Both the position numbers and the translations under genes were made by a program. DNA of 64,000 bases from Dipteronia dyeriana (lineage: Eukaryota > Streptophyta > Magnoliopsida > Sapindales > Sapindaceae): contig CM065295.1 of assembly GCA_032871835.1 (NCBI GenBank), positions 27,538,501 to 27,602,500 on the forward strand, read 5' to 3'. Below are positions 12,132-24,130 of this stretch, piece by piece; position 1 is the stretch's first letter; each line of letters opens with the position of its first letter. The notes beneath the pieces were generated by a model. It saw only the letters and a list, made by a program, of their open reading frames with translations. It ran no database searches and was not told the DNA's origin.

Positions 12132-13790
12132 GTGGGAATCCAGCAAGTTCCTCCTACCAGCGGAGACCTGACGCAACGCTTTCGAGAGGCGTTGCAACAA
12201 TTGGTGGTTGATGCAGCAAAGGAATGTGTTGATCTACTAGCTACAGAAGCACAAACTCCTAACCTCCCACCTACGAGGCCTCATTCGGTTGTAGTAGGGC
12301 CAGAAATAAATACACCAAAAGTCGAAAGGAACCCTACTCCAATCAACCAGGCTGGACGTGAAACACCTGAAGAGAAACGACCACGCTAGAAGCAGAATCA
12401 GGATCAGACAGCCCGTGCTAGACACCGCAAACATGACCAGTACAAGGATCTGTCGTCATCAGAAGATAGCGATCGGTACCATCTTAAGTGTCATCACGGA
12501 ATCATACGAGAGACCCGACATCAAAGTGAAGAGCCAGAAAGAGGAATGACAATCACCCAACGGTTCAACCATCAGGGAAGTCCGGTGAGAGACAGAGATG
12601 TCGTAATCCAGAGCCTAACTCAAGAAATCGAGAACAATATGCGTCAAAAGGATGCACTGACCAGACGTTATGGGTACAACGATTTATCTGACGATGATTC
12701 TGACAGCCCTTTCACTAGGGAAATCTTACGGACCCCATTTCTAGAAAGGTTCAGGATGCCGCACGTGGAGCAGCTCAAGAAAGACACAGACCCTAAGGAG
12801 CACATCAGACGCTACAAAAGTGCCATGGCTCAGTATGCCCACAATGATCCCTTATTGTGTCTCAATTTTCCACAAACTCTAGAAGACACAAGTTCAAAAT
12901 GGTTTGGGAGATTGCCCCCAACAAGCATCAGAAGTTTCAGTGAATTGAGCAGGAGCTTCTCAAGGCAATTTCTGAGCAATGTTCACAGGAAAAAGTCAAT
13001 GACTTACCTTTCTCAAATAAAACAAGGGAAAAATGAGTCACTAAAGAAATATCTGGGGAGTTTCGGCCAAGTAGTATCAGAAATTGGTTGTGCAAATAAT
13101 GAAGCAATAATCGCTGCATTCATCAACAACTTGCAGAATGGACGACTATCTTTCGATTTAAGAAGATCCCGTCTGACTAGATATGCAGATATGATGGACA
13201 TGGCAGGAGGTTATGCTTTACCCGAAGAAGAAGAATTAGCCACTGGAGGATGCTACATGCATGGAGGAAACCCCGAACAAAAGGACTCTGAATCCAAAGT
13301 ACAGAATCAAAAGAGAAAGCAAAAAGGAAACAACAAAGAAAAAAACAAGGACGGGGGAAATGGATGTAATGCCGAACAGACCACAGAGAAATACCGATGC
13401 AGATACACCAACTACACCCCTCTTCAGAAAAAGCAGGAGGAAATCCTGGCCATTCTAGAAGCAAAGAATATGGTACAAGAGCCAAGCCGACAATCTCAGT
13501 TTGCTCGGTGAGATACAACCAAATACTGCAGATTCCACAAAGAAACCGGTCATGAGACTTCCAAGTGTTACCAGCTCAGAGATTACATAGAAACCCTCAT
13601 TCATGAAGGACATCTACAGGATGTGATCTTAAAAAGGGATGAGAAATCAGAAGCAAAGAAAGAGATCAGAGCCGATCACAGCTCTAGTCGAAATCAAAGG
13701 GCCAGTCTAGAAGCCAATCAAGTAATACATACAACCTTTGGAGGACCATCCACTGGGAGAAGCAACCGAGAATGAACACAGGAAATTAGG
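12132..13790 (+). pseudogene. gag, element 2
   Basis: A long frame opens at 12132 (MGIQQVPPTSGDLTQRFREA) and continues in the same frame past a TAG at 12387 into the 321-residue block 12546-13511. The capsid-like core includes RFRMPHVEQLKKDTDPKEH and WFGRLPPTSIRSFSELSRSF. After a TGA at 13510 (element 1 reads CGA there, so a C-to-T change) comes YCRFHKETGHETSKCYQLRD, a Cys/His nucleic-acid-binding motif. It encodes the particle protein of the retroelement. Apart from these stops it is well preserved and in frame with the downstream protease and RT. Confidence 0.85.
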
Positions 13791-15860
13791 GAAGCAGTAG
13801 AAGCAAGAAATGACTTTGACGTAAACTCGGTGGAGCCAGACCCAAAAAGGGTAAAAGAAGGATGAGACACAATAACATTCACAGAAGCAGACTCACATTG
13901 CGTCGATGTTCGGCCAAATGACGCTCTGGTCATAAGTTCCCGGATTGGTCACCGGGAAGTTAGGAGGATCTTGATAGATAATGGAAACTCGGTAGATATT
14001 CTTAATATAGCCGTCTACGACCAGCTCAGGTTGGACCGAAAGGATCTACAACCATTCTATACTCCAATTAGAGGATTTGAAGGAGTCGAGGTCAGGCCAC
14101 TCGGGATCGTAAAGCTACCCGTTAAGATTGGAAAGGCACCTTGCCAAAGAACTGTGTTGCTCGACTTCGTGGTGGTAGACTTGGACAATTGGCCATATAA
14201 TGCATTATTGGGACGACCATTTCTAAATAAAACTAAGGCCGTAACAACCACCTATGCCATAATGATCAAGTTCCTGACCGAACAGGGGGTCGGAGTAGTC
14301 AAGGGATCCCAAGAGATGGCTCTAAGAGCTAACCTGTCAGTATACAAAGACAAGAATGATGAGCAAGTTTGCACCGTAACACAGCAGAGTCAGAACAAGA
14401 AGCCACTATCCTTCGAATTCGATCCAAGGGAAGAGCCAAATGAATCCAAAACTGAATCGATCGAAGAAATCATCTTGAAAGAAGATGAACCAGACAAAAA
14501 GATCAAGATCGGGGCTAACCTGGAAAGAAGAATCAAACAAAGCCTCATTGATCTACTCAAAGAATATAGGGATGTGTTCGCTTGGAGTCATGAAGACATG
14601 GTCAGGATAGATGCCCGAATAATATCCCACCATCTCACGGTAGACCCGAATGTAAAACCGGTGATACAAAAGAGAAGATCATTCAATCTCGAGAGAAGTC
14701 AGGCAATTAAACAGGAAGTAGAGAAGCTACTCGCTGTAGGATCGATTAGAAAGGTCAATTACCCTCAATGGGTAGCTAACGTAGTCCTCGTCCAAAAAAA
14801 GAATGGACAATAGAGGATGTGCGTAGATTTTATAGATCTGAACAAGGCATGCCCGAAAGATAGTTTTCCACTTCCAAGGATAGATCAGTTGGTGGATGCT
14901 ACATCAGGCCATGAGTTGCTCAGTTTCATGGATGTCTACTCGGGATATAACCAAATCCGGATGAACAAGGCTGACGAAGAAAAAACAGCGTTCACAACTG
15001 ATCAGGGCTTATACTGTTACACAGTAATGCCCTTCGGGTTAAAAAACACAGGGGCAACATATCAGAGACTGGTCAACAGAATCTTCGCACGGTAAATTGG
15101 AAGGAACATGGAAGTATACGTTGATGACATGCTGACCAAGAGCATCACGACAGACAAGCACACTTCAGACCTGCGAGAAGCATTTGATGTCTTGAGAAAA
15201 TACTAAATGAAACTAAATCCGAACAAGTGTTTATTCGGGGTCCCTTCAGGAAGATTCCTAGGTTTTCAAGTTCACCAAAGAGGAATCGAAGTCAACCACG
15301 AGAAAATCAAGGCCCTGTAAAAATTGACTTCACCGAGGACACTCAAATAAGTACAGCACCTGATAGGATGCTTGACTTTCTTGGGTAGATTCATTTCAAA
15401 GTCCACAGACAGATGCGCACCATTTTTCAAAGTAATTAAAAAAGGGAAATGACTCGAATGGAATGAAGAGTGCGAGCAGGCATTCTTAAAAATTAAAGAA
15501 TACCTAGGGCAGGCTCCCATCCTTTCAAAACCTCGGATGAGAGAGACACTCCATATGCATTTATCAATTACAGAACTAACGGCCAGTTCAGTCCTAGTTA
15601 GAACAGAAGATGGAGTACAGAAGCCAGTATACTATACCAGCAAGACACTTCTACCAGCCGAGACCAGATATTCACAGGCAGAAAAAATAGCCATATCACT
15701 GGTTTCATCAGCAAGGAAGCTAAGACCATACTTTCAGGCTCATACAATCCAAGTTCTCACTGATTGCCCATTGAAGTAGATTTTACAGAAGCCAGAGATT
15801 TTAGGGAGATTAACCAAATGGACGATCGAGCTAAGTGAATTCGATATCCACTACATCCCC
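13791..15860 (+). pseudogene. protease, reverse transcriptase and RNase H, element 2
   Basis: The protease is at about 13900-14300, with the catalytic motif LIDNGNSVDIL near 13966. A linker rich in D, E and K follows. RT spans about 14660-15500 and shows YPQWVANVVLVQKKNGQ, then a TAG at 14811-14813 where element 1 has TGG, then LNKACPKDSFPLPRIDQLVD, FMDVYSGYNQIRM, MPFGLKNTGATYQRL and catalytic YVDDM near 15117. Further stops include TAA at 15093 (CAA in element 1), 15204, 15318 and 15348. RNase H is at about 15540-15790. All are in the gag frame, so this was one gag-pol reading frame. Confidence 0.88.
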
Positions 15861-16340
15861 ATGACATCTCTCAAAGGGCAAGCAGTAGCATATTTTATAG
15901 CAGAGTTCACAGAGCCGAACCTAGAAGCAAAAAAGATGTTGGGTAAAAATTTCATATGGAAACTATATGTTGATGGCTCTTCAAACACTCATGGCACCGG
16001 GGCAGGGATCGTAGTATGCACTCTAGAAGGAGATGATGTCGAATGTGCCATGAGGTTTGATTTCAAAGCAACCAACAATCAAGCCGAGTACGAGGTGCTA
16101 CTAGCTGAACTCAGAGTCTACATAGCCCTCGGGGCAGATGAGGTTGAAATATTTAGCGATTCACAGGTAGTTGCCAACCAAGTCATGTACGAGTACCAAG
16201 CCAAGGATGAAGGCATGATAGCCTATCGTGACATAGCAAAACAGCTCTTCTAGAAATTCAAAGAATATAAGATTGCCCAGATCCCCATAGAGGAAAATGA
16301 AAAGGCAGATGCATTATCCAAACTAGAGTCAGTAACAACC
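15861..16340 (+). pseudogene. second (archaeal-like) RNase H domain, element 2
   Basis: KLYVDGSSNTHGTGAGIVV near 15958, then RFDFKATNNQAEYEVLLAEL and EIFSDSQVVANQVMYEY, define a second RNase H with its Asp and Glu residues. The first 130 residues are open (15861-16253); a TAG at 16251 then ends the frame. Duplicate RNase H domains are known in Tat-lineage elements. Confidence 0.85.
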
Positions 16341-16399
16341 AAAAATCAAGCCAAAAACTATTCCGGCTGCACATCTCCTTAAACCGAGCACAGCTAAAC

Positions 16400-17681
16400 C
16401 GAGAAACTTAGAAATTTCAAAAATCCGAACACCGCTAGACAGTTGGATGACTCAGCTAAAAAGGTTCCTGGAAGAAGGCATGCTCCTTGAAGATCCCTTA
16501 CAAGCAAAAAGTATCAGGTATAGATCAGCAAGGTACACATTGGTTGGAGGAGAACTATAAAGAAGGGGGTATTCCCGAACACTTCAAAGATGTGTGTCAG
16601 AGGAGGATGCATATAGAATATTACAAGAAATCCATGGAGGAGTTTGCGGAAACCATACTGGGGGTAAAAGTTTGGCACACAAGGTACTCAGGCAAAGCTA
16701 TTATTGACCTACTTTGTTCTCAGATGCACAGCAGTGTTCGGAAAGTTGCAATACATGCCAAAGGATCGCTAATGACATCCGAAAACCCCCTGAGCAGCTC
16801 AGAAATCTCACATCCCCATGGCCATTTGCCATGTGGGGTTTGGATCTAATTGGCCCAATGCCAGCCGGGACAGGGGGCGGCGCGAAGCATGCTATAGTAG
16901 CCGTTGACTATTTCACGAAGTGGGTAGAAGCTGAAGCATTTGTGCATATCATAAAAGCAAACACCACAAATTTCATGAAAAATAATATACTTTATAGGTT
17001 TGGAGTCCCAAACACTATAATTACTGACAATGGCACTCAGTTCGATAACCTGAAATTCAGACAGTTGTACAAAGAGTACCAGATTGCCAATTACTATGCC
17101 ACATCTGCCTACCCTTAAACAAATGGGCAGGTTGAAGCAGTAAACAAAATCATCAAGCACACAATCAAAGCAAAGCTAGGTGCCAAGAAAGGAAGCTGGG
17201 TTGAAAAGCTTCCCGAAGTATTATGGGCATATCGGACAACAGCAAGAACATCACAGGAGAGACCTCATTCACTCTAGCGTTTGGAACAGAAGCTGTTATC
17301 CCTATAGAAACATCGTATACGTCACCTCGGGTCAGACTATATGATGAAGATCAAAATGTTGATATGCTATTACAAAATCTAGATGAACTAGAAGAGAAAA
17401 GGAAGAAATCCTGAACATGAAATATGACATATCAACAAAGAGTAGCTCGCCACTACAACTCTCATGTTCGGGTCAGGAAGTTCCAACAGGGAGACCTGGT
17501 ACTCAGGAAGGTGTCATTGAATATAAAAAATAAAGGTACAGGTTCCCTGACTGATAACTGGGAATGCCCGTACAAAGTCGAAGAAGTAGCTGACCATGGA
17601 GCGTATTGGATTGCACGACCCAATGGAGGGGTTTTACCCCGACCATGCAATGCCCAATATCTGAAGATTTTCTATCCTTAA
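16400..17681 (+). pseudogene. integrase, element 2
   Basis: The frame shifts between about 16487 and 16714. The core reads WPFAMWGLDLIGPMPAG, AIVAVDYFTKWVEAEAF and NTIITDNGTQFDN (catalytic Asp residues), then a TAA at 17116 followed by TNGQVEAVNKIIKH (with a Glu in the family position). A second frameshift near 17255 leads into GETSFTLAFGTEAVIP, and the closing segment 17424-17681 (GVLPRPCNAQYLKIFYP) returns to the gag frame. Probably not functional. Confidence 0.85.
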
Positions 17682-18185
17682 ATTATTTTTTGTTCTTTTT
17701 TCTAGTCAGAACAATTTTAGTCAGGTTAAATATTTAGCTGTGGAATTTAAAACTTTATTGATTTTGCAGTTATGAATAAAAAATCAAATTCGGGATTTCC
17801 AAAAGAAAACAGATGATAATAAGAATATATGGAAGACAAGCATGATAATAAAAATATGCAAATAGAATACTCGGGGCCGTTAGTTCCCGAATGGACGGAG
17901 AAGCTCGAAGGAGCATGCCAGCCGATCAAGGTCAATTGACCTTAGCAAAAAGGTAAACCCGATGCGCCAGCTCGGGACGCTATCGGGAAAAATTCCGGTG
18001 AAATGCGTAGCTATGTTAAGCAAAGCTTAACGATTCGGTAAACCCTTGCACCTAAAAACTGGGGAGACGTCCTTGGTAATGCGTAAGGACTCGAACTTAT
18101 GATCATGGTGAGCCTTTATGTAATGTTCGGGTAGCAACCGTGTATGAAACACAAGTATGAACCTACTTGCTTGTTTTAAGATGAC

Positions 18186-18350
18186 TCGGTTAATAATACT
18201 AGTTAGTTTAATAAGATACTTGGCATAAGGATCACAAGAGCCAGTTTAATAAGATACTTGATGTTTAAAGCTATTCGGGTAAACAACCGGTTTAATAAGA
18301 TACTCGGTGAAGTTACCCAAACAATAAAGAGTTTAATAAGATACTCGGCA
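18186..18350 (+). repeat. degenerate copies of the 39-bp unit, element 2
   Basis: The words AGTTTAATAAGATACT(T/C)GG recur four times at irregular spacing. This is the counterpart of the cleaner 39-bp array at 7981-8300 in element 1. Confidence 0.75.
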
Positions 18351-18521
18351 GCAAATTCAATTTAAAAGAATTTCTTTGAGCAAAGAATCAAGATTAAGAC
18401 CACTCGGTTTAAAAGCTACTCAGAATTTTATTAATCTATCAAAAGAATGGTTTCAAAATTCTTTTATAAAAGAGTTATTACAAAGAATTGTTAAGTCTAC
18501 AAAAAATTCTATCCACAAAAA

Positions 18522-21457
18522 TCAGGATTGTGAGGATTTGGAGCTCTTGCCAATACTCAGGTCTGGCACCATCTCGTATTCACGGAGTAGGCTCTCATTA
18601 AAAGGCCAATCAATTGTGTCAGCCGAATCGTCCATCCATTGGCTATAATCCTCTCCTGGGATCGGCTCAACGTCAGGCACCACACCCTCTACGACTGACT
18701 CTATACTGGGGTAAAAAGTAGAGAGGGAATGCTCAGATGGAACCTCAAAATGCATGGGATGGGGCTCATTACCTCGGCTGTGGCAGTAAGCCCTTCATTC
18801 CTTCATTTGAGTCCGGAGAGATTCCAAGGACCGATCCACATGATGTTTGATTGACAGCTCCCAGTTAGTTCGCCCCTTCTCAGTCGCCCTATTCTTAACC
18901 TTGAAGAACTCGCCAACTGAAACTAGCCATCACTGAAACTCCCGAAGGAGAAGGGCGTCATAGGCAGGAGATCTTTTAAAATGATCCACCCCTTGGACTT
19001 TAAGTTCCAGCCTGGCCTCTCGGGACAAGGATTCGACTGTCAGAGCATTGCGTTCCAAATTTTCAATTTTCTGCTCATACGCCGACTTGGACTACTCCGA
19101 TTCCTGCTAAGCCTTAAGCATGGATTATTGGGTAGAGGACAACAAATTTTGAAGTGATGTTGCCTTTTCTTCTGCCAATGAAGCTTTCTCCTCGGCTTTA
19201 ACCTGCTTTGCCAAGCAGTGGTCGGTAAAAAATTGGGCAGAACCAACCTCTTGTTGATAAGCCATCTCGACCCGAGCACGTTGATCCTCACTCTCCTTCA
19301 GCTGAGTTTCGAGACGCCTTATCCTATCAGCTTGATGTTGCTGCGTCTGAATCAGCTCAGGGAACTCAGCCACCATCTATAAAGAAGTTCGGTAAAAAAT
19401 CTGCCAACCAAACAAAGCAACTGAAGAAAGTTAAGGATAACTTACGTAAGATGCACCGTTGAAAACATTTTGAAGACGTTCAGTCAGGGAGCCATCCCGA
19501 AAGCAGCTTTAGCAGTCGTCCCCGATAAAAGCCAGACCATATGACATCTCCCCCAACATATCCTGGGGAGAAGGATGTGAAGGAACCCCCGAGGGTTCAG
19601 CCCCTAGATCTTCAACCTCGGAGGGAGGGGAACCCATGTTCGGCTCCGAAGCCGCCGCATCCGTCGATGCTCTAACATCAGAACTCGGGTGAGTCTCAAC
19701 CACAATATCTTCATCGCTGGAGTCAATGAAAGAGACTACCCGAGGGACCTTGAGAGGATGAGTTGGAGAGCTAATTACCTTCCGTTTCTCACCCCCAGAG
19801 CGGTGGAAACTGAGATCAGCTGTGGGATCTTTCTGAGTATCATCCCGGAAGACTTCAAAAAATTTGGGACCTATGGGTACCTGTCCCGCAGAGGTATTAC
19901 CTCCATCATCGACGTCAGACCGCTAAACAGCCTCTTCACCAGGACCTTCATTCTGCCCTTGCCCGTCTCCAGGCAGCTGAGTATCGGCCGGGCCACTCGG
20001 ACCACTAGTCTCCCCAACGGTCGGTTGAACAACGTCCTTAGGGACATCTTCGGGAACTTGCTCTTCGACCGCATCCGTCTCCTCGTCAGACTCAAGCGGG
20101 GCAATACCTTCATTGCCTTGACTAGAAGCTTCTTTCCGACTCGCCTGAAGAATTGACTTCACTTGGCGAGCCTGAAGATCACAGACGATGTTCGTATCGT
20201 ACACTTAGAAGAAAAAAGGAACCGTGTCAGAATACAAAACTAAAATATATATAACCATGAAAAGAAAGGTTGCAAAAATCACTTACATCGCCTACGGTAA
20301 CCTGAAATTTGTTTAAAGAAGCCAAACTCTATCATCTTCTCCTCAACGAAAAGATAAGTCTTGCTCATCTTTTCCAAAGTGCGAACTGTTGTCCGAGTAA
20401 TTCTGGTCTGCTCAGTATCGCTGTAATCAATTTTCTTCTTGTTCCATGTCCCGGAGGAATAGAAGAAACGGGGGACTTTCAACACCGCCCGAGAATCCCC
20501 AAATCTGAGGGTGACTTCAAGGCCAAGACTCTTTCCGGTGAAGAACCAACTGTTCTTCCAGAACTTGTTGGAGGTAGGGAAACCCCATACAAAACACCTC
20601 TTTTTGGTGTCATCAGAGGTATCAGCTCCCCGGTTCACCTTTATCCCCTCGGGAACCCAACAATCTGGCGAATTAGACATGAGGAAATAGGTTCATGTCT
20701 TTCCAGACTGCCTCAACGTAAAGAAATGCCAAATTTCATTCGGGGAAGGAGGAGACAGGTTCATCCGGCTGTACATGTGCCACATGCACATCAAGATCCT
20801 GTAACTGTTTGGGGCCAGTTGTGCCGGAGCGATCCCTGCTTCAGCCAGAAACCAGACAATGAACGACTGAAAAGGAAGAGTGGCACCACAGCAAAGCATG
20901 GATCCATAGATCGCTACCATACCGGGGGGAGGATTCCACGCAGCTCTATCACTTTCTGGAATCAGAGTAACCGAATTGGGCAGATCAAATCGGACACGAT
21001 ATTTCTCTATCTCATCTGACCAGACCATATTCAGCTCAGTGTCAAACCCACTCGGGCTGTCAATAGAGAAAATGAGACGAGACGTCTTGAGCCCCTCTTC
21101 AACATCGTTCTCGTTGACAGTTTGCTCCCTGATCCGAATATCGCCCGAGTTGTGCTTACGGACTTCACTTCTGCTTTGATGTTTTCCCATTCTTCGAAGA
21201 GATATCCTGTGATCAGAAACATTAGAATCAGAACTAGATGAAGAGCTTGATACAAGACTAAAAGTGACGTCAGGGTGAAGCCCATAAACATCAATTTCTA
21301 AAAATGGAGGTTCATCAACATGGATTTCCCCTAGTAATCTTCTAATGCAGGAAACCAACTGGAAATCCTCACGTTCTAATGCATCAAGAGCAATATTAAA
21401 AAAACGATGACGGGAATATGGCTCTATTAAAACTAACATTGAATAAAGTTTATGCAA
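18522..21457 (-). pseudogene. antisense gene of Tat element 2, plant-transposon domain plus coiled coil
   Basis: The minus-strand gene starts at or above 21457. Its first block (21457-20693) ends with LPFQSFIVWFLAEAGIAPAQ, NSYRILMCMWHMYSRM and SPNEIWHFFTLR, which fit the plant 'putative gypsy type transposon' domain (Pfam PF04195 by recollection). An in-frame TGA near 20690 precedes a second block (20680-20279, WGFPTSNKFWKNSWFFTGKS). Introns at 20204-20286 and 19377-19445 (GTAAG...AG) match those of element 1 in position. A Q/E/K-rich coiled-coil segment (QTQQHQADRIRRLETQLKES) follows, and the gene ends at a stop at 18522-18524. Genes in this orientation are known in Grande/Tat elements. Function unknown. 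Confidence 0.75.
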
Positions 21458-21884
21458 GATCTTTAATGGAGAATCATGACCTTTTGCGTAAAAGAAATAT
21501 GGGTTTAAGAAATTTTTCTGCTGAAAATCTTCGAGAATGAACCAACGTTGTCTTAGTGGAGAATTTAAAGAAATAATAGCACGAAACCCTAGATCTCAAG
21601 GTGGGAAAAAACAATGATGAGGATTGATGACATAGGCGACGCACGGGGAAACGCGTGAGTCATTTCTCATAAATGATATCGAAAAACGAAGAGGTAAGGG
21701 ACGTATGTCAAAAAGAGAACTGGCTTTCGTCGTCAGAACTCCAAAACGTCGCCGTCATTAAAGATCTCACGTGAGGAGGCAAATCGAATTTGCAGGGTCG
21801 TCATTATGACAAGATATTTACTCGGGTACTGAAAAGATATTAATTAAAATACTTTTGCCCGAAGTAAAACCCATTTCAGCAAAA

Positions 21885-21901
21885 ATATTTTAAGGGTGTA
21901 T
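21885..21901 (+). other. probable polypurine tract, element 2
   Basis: ATATTTTAAGGGTGTAT lies directly before the TG of the 3' LTR at 21902. It is short and only partly purine, so the assignment rests on position. Confidence 0.4.
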
Positions 21902-22792
21902 TGTCATATGTGAATTTTATCATATGTACACGTTATCAACAAAGAGGATAAATTGTCAGGTGGACATCCGAATATGCATTCAAAAAATATCCTACAAGAT
22001 ATCACCGTAGAGGAGAAAACCCGAGTAAGCAGATGTTGAACAAAATCTACAGGGTCAATCAACGTTATATACTACTCGGGATCAGTTAAATGACACTCGG
22101 GGCTAGTTAAAAGACATTTCTATTCGGGAACGAACGATGTTACTCGGGACCAACAGGTACTGTCCTTATTCGGGACGAACATAAAGAAAACTGAATAGAA
22201 ACTCAGCGCATAACCCACGTGGATCAAGTCATAAAGAATCATAGAGATATCCATATCAAAAAAGAATCCCAATAAGAACAGTGTTAAATAGGAAAGGTTC
22301 CCAATCAGGCAACAACTTTATTTCTTCAAAAAGACTATGCTCTTATAAGGAAGTAAATCCTAATTGGACTACATTACTAGAGACCCATTCGATCTCAATA
22401 CAAGACTCCGAAACAGGAAAGAAGACAATCAGCTTCAAGCAAGTAAATAATTGCAATTAAATAAATAGATATTCTATTACCTATACAAAGCAGATTAGGG
22501 TTCTATAAACATATAAATAGACCCATAATCTCGTCAAAAAAATATACACAGCATTCATAGAAAAATACAGAGAGAAAAAAGAGAGATCGGGAGCTTGTAA
22601 TATTATAATTTCATAGTGGATTTTGACTTGGTTGATCATTCAACCACCCGTGGACGTTTCTCTGGTCATCGGAGTTTTACTACATAAAAAACTCGCGTTT
22701 GTTTATTTTCTCCTTCTCTTTCTCTTTAGAATCACGGTCAAAATCCAATCATTGTTGGTTTTTCTGATACAATCCAGAAATAGACATCAACA
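21902..22792 (+). repeat. element 2 3' LTR (891 bp)
   Basis: It matches 11080-11971 with scattered substitutions, mostly transitions, such as GTGGGCATCC against GTGGACATCC. It begins TGTCATATG and ends ATCAACA. Confidence 0.92.
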
Positions 22793-22905
22793 ATTTTAAT
22801 ATTATATATATATATATATATATAATATAATATAATATGGGTATTCAGGTTCTGTCCCGTCCCATCCCGCATTGTCCTGTCTCGTATCCACGCCAAACGC
22901 ACCCA

Positions 22906-24130
22906 GAGACACTAAGTTCATTCTATCATAAAAATATGTCACAAAAGACATAGGGTATATCATTTGATCTTCCAAGTATAGCATCCCAATAATGGGTTCA
23001 TCATGTGAAATTTATAGTTAATTAACTTTAAATGTAAGATTATATCTATTATATTATATTTATAATTTACTAAGCAGTTTACATCATAAATGAGTAATGA
23101 AACGATCAAAATTATCACAAAAAGGGGTTGAATATGTTGATATAAGAGGTACTTGACAAAATTAAAAATTGAAAACAAAAATAGAAAAATATTAATAAAT
23201 CTTAAAGCATAAATCCGATAGTTATTGCTTTATATTTTACCGTTCTCATAGTTTCGCACATCATACAAACTGGTATAAACTAATTATAGATAACGAGAAT
23301 AAGTAAAAACGTTACCTGACCTAATAACTTGCTATCTAGAATTAATTAGTTTATATTAGGGTTTAGGGTTTAGGGTTTAGGGTTTAGGGTTTAGGGTATA
23401 TATATATATTAAAATACTCTTAAGGTTAGCGAGGCCTCACTTGCCATTGCGCGGCACTGAGTTGGGAGGAAAAAAACAATGGCAAGTTTGGTCAAGTTTG
23501 GTATTACTGTACTTTGGGGAGAAGTGTTTTTAGAATTGCTGTGGGGAAAATTGCTTTTTGAATTGCTTTTGGAATTATTGTGGGAAGAATCAACTAAGTG
23601 TTTAGTAAACTGATTTTCAAAAGTGCTGTAAAAAGTGAAGTAAAAGCAATTTCAATGTGTTCGGTAAACTGAAGTAAAAAGTGTTGTGAGTGTGTAAAAT
23701 TACTAAAAGAACATAAACATCTAAATTGTGCTAATGTGTTACATTTTACATTTTTCTTGTTTATTTGTGTTAAGTGTTAAATATTATATAATTATGATAC
23801 TTTATTGAATTAATTAGCCACATTTTTTATTCTACTTTATTGAATTAATTAGTTCCATTTATTATTTAATTATTTATTTTTATTCTATTTTATTTCTTTT
23901 ATTTCTTTATTTCTTTTTTATTCTATTTTATTGAATTAATTATTCCTATTTTTTTGTACAGTTGTGACAACATTTTTTTGTATACAGAGATGTAATCCTA
24001 ATTTTTTTTGATAAATTTTTTTAATGATATGGACAAAGTTGAAAAGTTGGTAAAATTTCATTTAATATCATTGCATAGCGTTTTTTAAAAGCATAAACTA
24101 AAATCTAAAAGCATATATTTATACCTTATC
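22906..24130. other. AT-rich noncoding sequence upstream of the hydrolase gene
   Basis: No protein-like frame is present. It contains the telomere-type array at 23356 and, at 23520-23700, recurring AAAAGTG and GGTAAACTGA words that suggest an old small DNA element without definable ends. Confidence 0.5.
23356..23396 (+). repeat. interstitial telomere-type repeat (TTTAGGG)n
   Basis: TTAGGG is followed by five perfect TTTAGGG units. This is the usual plant telomere heptamer. It lies 1.2 kb upstream of the hydrolase start codon. The same sequence on the other strand (AAACCCTA) is a telo-box, a known plant promoter element, but the distance makes a promoter role doubtful. Confidence 0.95.

Larger units (their letters stand above)
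11080..22792 (+). mobile_element. Ty3/gypsy Tat-like LTR retrotransposon, element 2
   Basis: It is 11.7 kb long, with near-identical LTRs (892 and 891 bp), a primer site, gag-pol in one frame from 12132 to about 16250 apart from scattered stops, an integrase with frameshifts, then a minus-strand gene and a purine-containing tract before the 3' LTR. The dual RNase H and antisense gene place it in the Tat/Grande/Retand group. I could not confirm a 5-bp target duplication (ATATA before, ATTTT after), so one flank may be rearranged. A solo LTR of the same family lies at 30503. Confidence 0.88.
605..22905. mobile_element. old TIR DNA element hosting two gypsy elements
   Basis: The left end at 605 begins GGGTGCTTTTAGTACACTGG. 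The reverse complement of the right end at about 22905 begins GGGTGCGTTTGGCGTGGAT and continues through GGGATGGGACGGGACAG. These pair as imperfect terminal inverted repeats, and the subterminal sequence at 640-780 resembles that of the element at 46419-47721. If the two gypsy elements are removed, what remains is about 0.7 kb of mostly AT-rich filler. The superfamily is uncertain because I could not find a clear target duplication. The extent is an inference from the inverted ends and the nesting. Confidence 0.5.

Noticed and set aside
20309..21019. 236-residue open frame on plus
   Set aside because: It is opposite the antisense gene, which has domain-like features and conserved introns; the plus reading has none.
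22793..22840. Target duplication for element 2
   Set aside because: The bases beside the two LTRs (ATATA and ATTTT) do not match; AT-rich flanks make any call unreliable.
23520..23700. Possible small DNA transposon with GGTAAACTGA words
   Set aside because: I could not define inverted ends or a target duplication, so I only mention it as noncoding sequence.
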